Shown: piece after piece, positions 62,548 to 64,000 of the stretch
Layout: each line of letters begins with the position of its first letter
How positions within the stretch are numbered: the first letter of the stretch is position 1
From: Osmia lignaria lignaria
Taxonomy: Eukaryota > Arthropoda > Insecta > Hymenoptera > Megachilidae
Assembly (NCBI RefSeq): GCF_051020975.1
Contig: NW_027478160.1
Span: 3,866,001-3,930,000, forward strand
DNA: 64,000 bases
Direction: 5' to 3'
The notes under the pieces: model-generated
What the model was told of the DNA's origin: nothing
The model's database searches: none
Seen by the model: only the letters and a program-made list of their open reading frames with translations
Translations under genes and position numbers: made by a program

Positions 62548-63513
62548 TTGCAGATTTATCTCAAGGGAAGGGGCCTGACGGACATATTTCGAGATATTTC
62601 TTCTTCATGTTGTTCTTCTTCTGCACAGCTAAGCTGGAAGTGGCATTTGCAGCTCGCAATAGTGCAGAGTTATCTCAAAGAAAGGGCCCACGGTGTTTCC
62701 GTATCTCTATTATGTTGGTGCGGCTTCGGAACTTTTAAATATCTTGATATATCTCGAGAACTACGCATCTGATCAAAAAATATCATAGAACATAAAAAGT
62801 AGGAAACCTAATTTTATACAAAAAAGGTCTCTTAACATTTTGCCGTAGCTCGCTTCGTTTCCGAGATATTTGCAGATTTATCTCAAGGGAAGGGGCCTGA
62901 CGGACATATTTCGAAATATTTCTTATTCCTGTTGATCTTCTTCTGCACAGCTAAGCTGGAAGTGGCATTTGCAGCTCGCAATAGTGCAGAGTTTTCTCAA
63001 AGAAAGGGGCCACGGTGTTTCTGTATCTCTATTATGTTGGTGCGGCTTCGGAACTTTTAAATATCTTGATATATCTCGAAAACTACGCTTCTGATCAAAA
63101 AATATCATAGAACATAAATTGTAGGAAACATAATTCTCTACAAAAAAGGTCTCTTAACATTTTGCCATAGCTCGCTTCGTTTCCGAGATAGTTGCAGATT
63201 TATCTCAAGGGAAGGGGCCTGACGGACATATTTCGAGATATTTCTTCTTCTTGTTGTTCTTCTTCTGCACAGCTAAGCTGGAAGTGGCATTTGCAGCTCG
63301 CAATAGTGCAGAGTTATCGCAAAGAAAGGGGCCACGGTGTTTCTGTATCTCTATTATGTTGGTGCGGCTTCGGAACTTTTAAATATCTTGATATATCTCG
63401 AGAACTACGCATCTGATCAAAAAATATCATAGAACATAAATATTAGGAAACTTAATTTCCTACAAAAAAGATCTCTTACTATTTTGCCATAGCTCGCATT
63501 GTTTCCGAGATAT
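62548..63513 (+). repeat. Truncated third copy of the 7-mer, three monomers
   Basis: Unit 62548 matches 58042 and 60295. The array then skips to a unit of the 59651 type (62870, with private CCTGTTGATCTTC) and to one that starts like 59973 (GAGATAGTTGC) but has GTTATCGCAAAG (63192). Four units are missing relative to the full 7-mer, so this copy has been shortened by an exchange or deletion. Confidence 0.85.
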
Positions 63514-64000
63514 TTGCAGATTTAGCTCAAGGGAAGGGGCCTGACGGACATATTTCGAGATATTTCTTCTTCTTGTTGTTCTTCTTCTGCACAGCTAAGC
63601 TGGAAGTGGCATTTGCAGCTCGCAATAGTGCAGAGTTATCTCAAAGAAAGGGGCCACGGTGTTTCTGTATCTCTATTATGTTGGTGCGGCTTCGGAACTT
63701 TTAAATATCTTGATATATCTCGAAAACTACGCATCTGATCAAAAAATATCATACAACATAAAAAGTAGGAAACTTAATCCTCTACAAAAAAGGTCTCTTA
63801 ACATTTTGCCATAGCTCGCTTGGTTTCCGAGATATTTGCAGATTTATCTCAAGGGAAGGGGCCTGACGGACATATTTCGAGATATTTCTTCTTCTTGTTG
63901 TTCTTCTTCTGCACAGCTAAGCTGGAAGTGGCATTTGCAGCTCGCAATAGTGCAGAGTTATCGCAAAGAAAGGGGCCACGGTGTTTCTGTATCTCTATTA
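63514..64000 (+). repeat. Two last monomers, first one divergent, second truncated by window end
   Basis: The linker before 63514 reads ATAAATATTAGG, TTTCCTAC, AAGATCTCTTACTATTTTGCC and CTCGCATTG. The unit starts GATTTAGCTC, so the recurrent frame stops after three codons. These changes are rare elsewhere. The next unit (63836) returns to a common type with GCTTGGTTTCC upstream and GTTATCGCAAAG, and is cut at 64000. Confidence 0.85.

Larger units (their letters stand above)
1..64000 (+). repeat. 322-bp satellite DNA array, 199 unit starts, spanning the window
   Basis: The sequence repeats with a 322-bp period from end to end in one orientation, with unit starts (TTGCAG or close variant) at 85, 406, 728, 1050 and so on to 63836. 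The spacing departs from 322 only at about 15 units. These are -1 in the first unit, -3 in the units at 1694 and 19401, +1 in seven units between 21330 and 32606, and -1 in five units after 45809. The consensus unit is about 39% GC. No gene, RNA gene, transposon or unique spacer breaks the array. Arrays of this size and uniformity are known from eukaryotic centromeric, pericentromeric or subtelomeric heterochromatin, and the chromosomal location here is inference. The two window edges are arbitrary cuts inside the array. Confidence 0.98.

Noticed and set aside
1..64000. Possibility of a ribosomal DNA intergenic-spacer repeat
   Set aside because: No rRNA-coding segment appears in 64 kb and the repeat runs without interruption, which is far longer than usual spacer subrepeats.

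Overview
The whole 64 kb window is one uninterrupted head-to-tail satellite DNA array. The monomer is 322 bp, in the same orientation throughout. Taking the recurring TTGCAG that follows CGAGATAT as unit start, I count 199 occurrences, from 85 to 63836. Unit length is 322 bp except for a few 1-bp or 3-bp indels, and the summed indels match the window length exactly. I see no unique sequence, protein-coding gene, rRNA, tRNA, transposon or CRISPR array interrupting it. A TTG-started open frame of about 74 codons recurs in most monomers. It is a by-product of recent repeat homogenisation, not a gene: the unit length is not a multiple of three, the frame usually lacks ATG, and several copies carry stops or frameshifts.

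The size, uniformity and higher-order structure point to a eukaryotic genome, probably centromeric, pericentromeric or other heterochromatic DNA. The consensus monomer has 126 G+C in 322 bp (39%). It has 11 CpG against about 12 expected, so CpG is not depleted, which fits an invertebrate or another lightly methylated genome better than a vertebrate. I cannot name the species or a known satellite family.

The monomers are mosaics of a few linked variant modules: alternative left junctions, 5' thirds, central segments and 3' ends. They are organised into local higher-order repeats. From left to right these are: an 8- to 13-monomer family (406-9418); a 3-mer tandem duplication (9419-11350); a 4-mer duplication (11673-14248); a mixed stretch (14249-21652); a 6-mer duplication (21975-25838); a 12-mer unit with a partial second copy (26806-33250); a mixed stretch (33251-36148); an approximately 3.5-kb block (36149-39690) copied about 16 kb downstream (51924-55787); a 7-mer duplication (39369-43554); further mixed and duplicated blocks (43555-58041); and a second 7-mer duplicated almost perfectly (58042-62547) with a truncated third copy. 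The last unit or two and the first unit of the window share older-looking variants.

The most notable intrinsic signals are these: the hexamer TATCTC/GAGATA occurs about seven times per monomer, partly at helical spacing; a 28-bp internal direct repeat suggests the monomer arose by an older internal duplication; a long pyrimidine tract ending in CACAG resembles a splice acceptor; and several hybrid monomers let individual unequal-crossover breakpoints be placed to within 20-50 bp. All comparisons were made by eye and not by alignment software.
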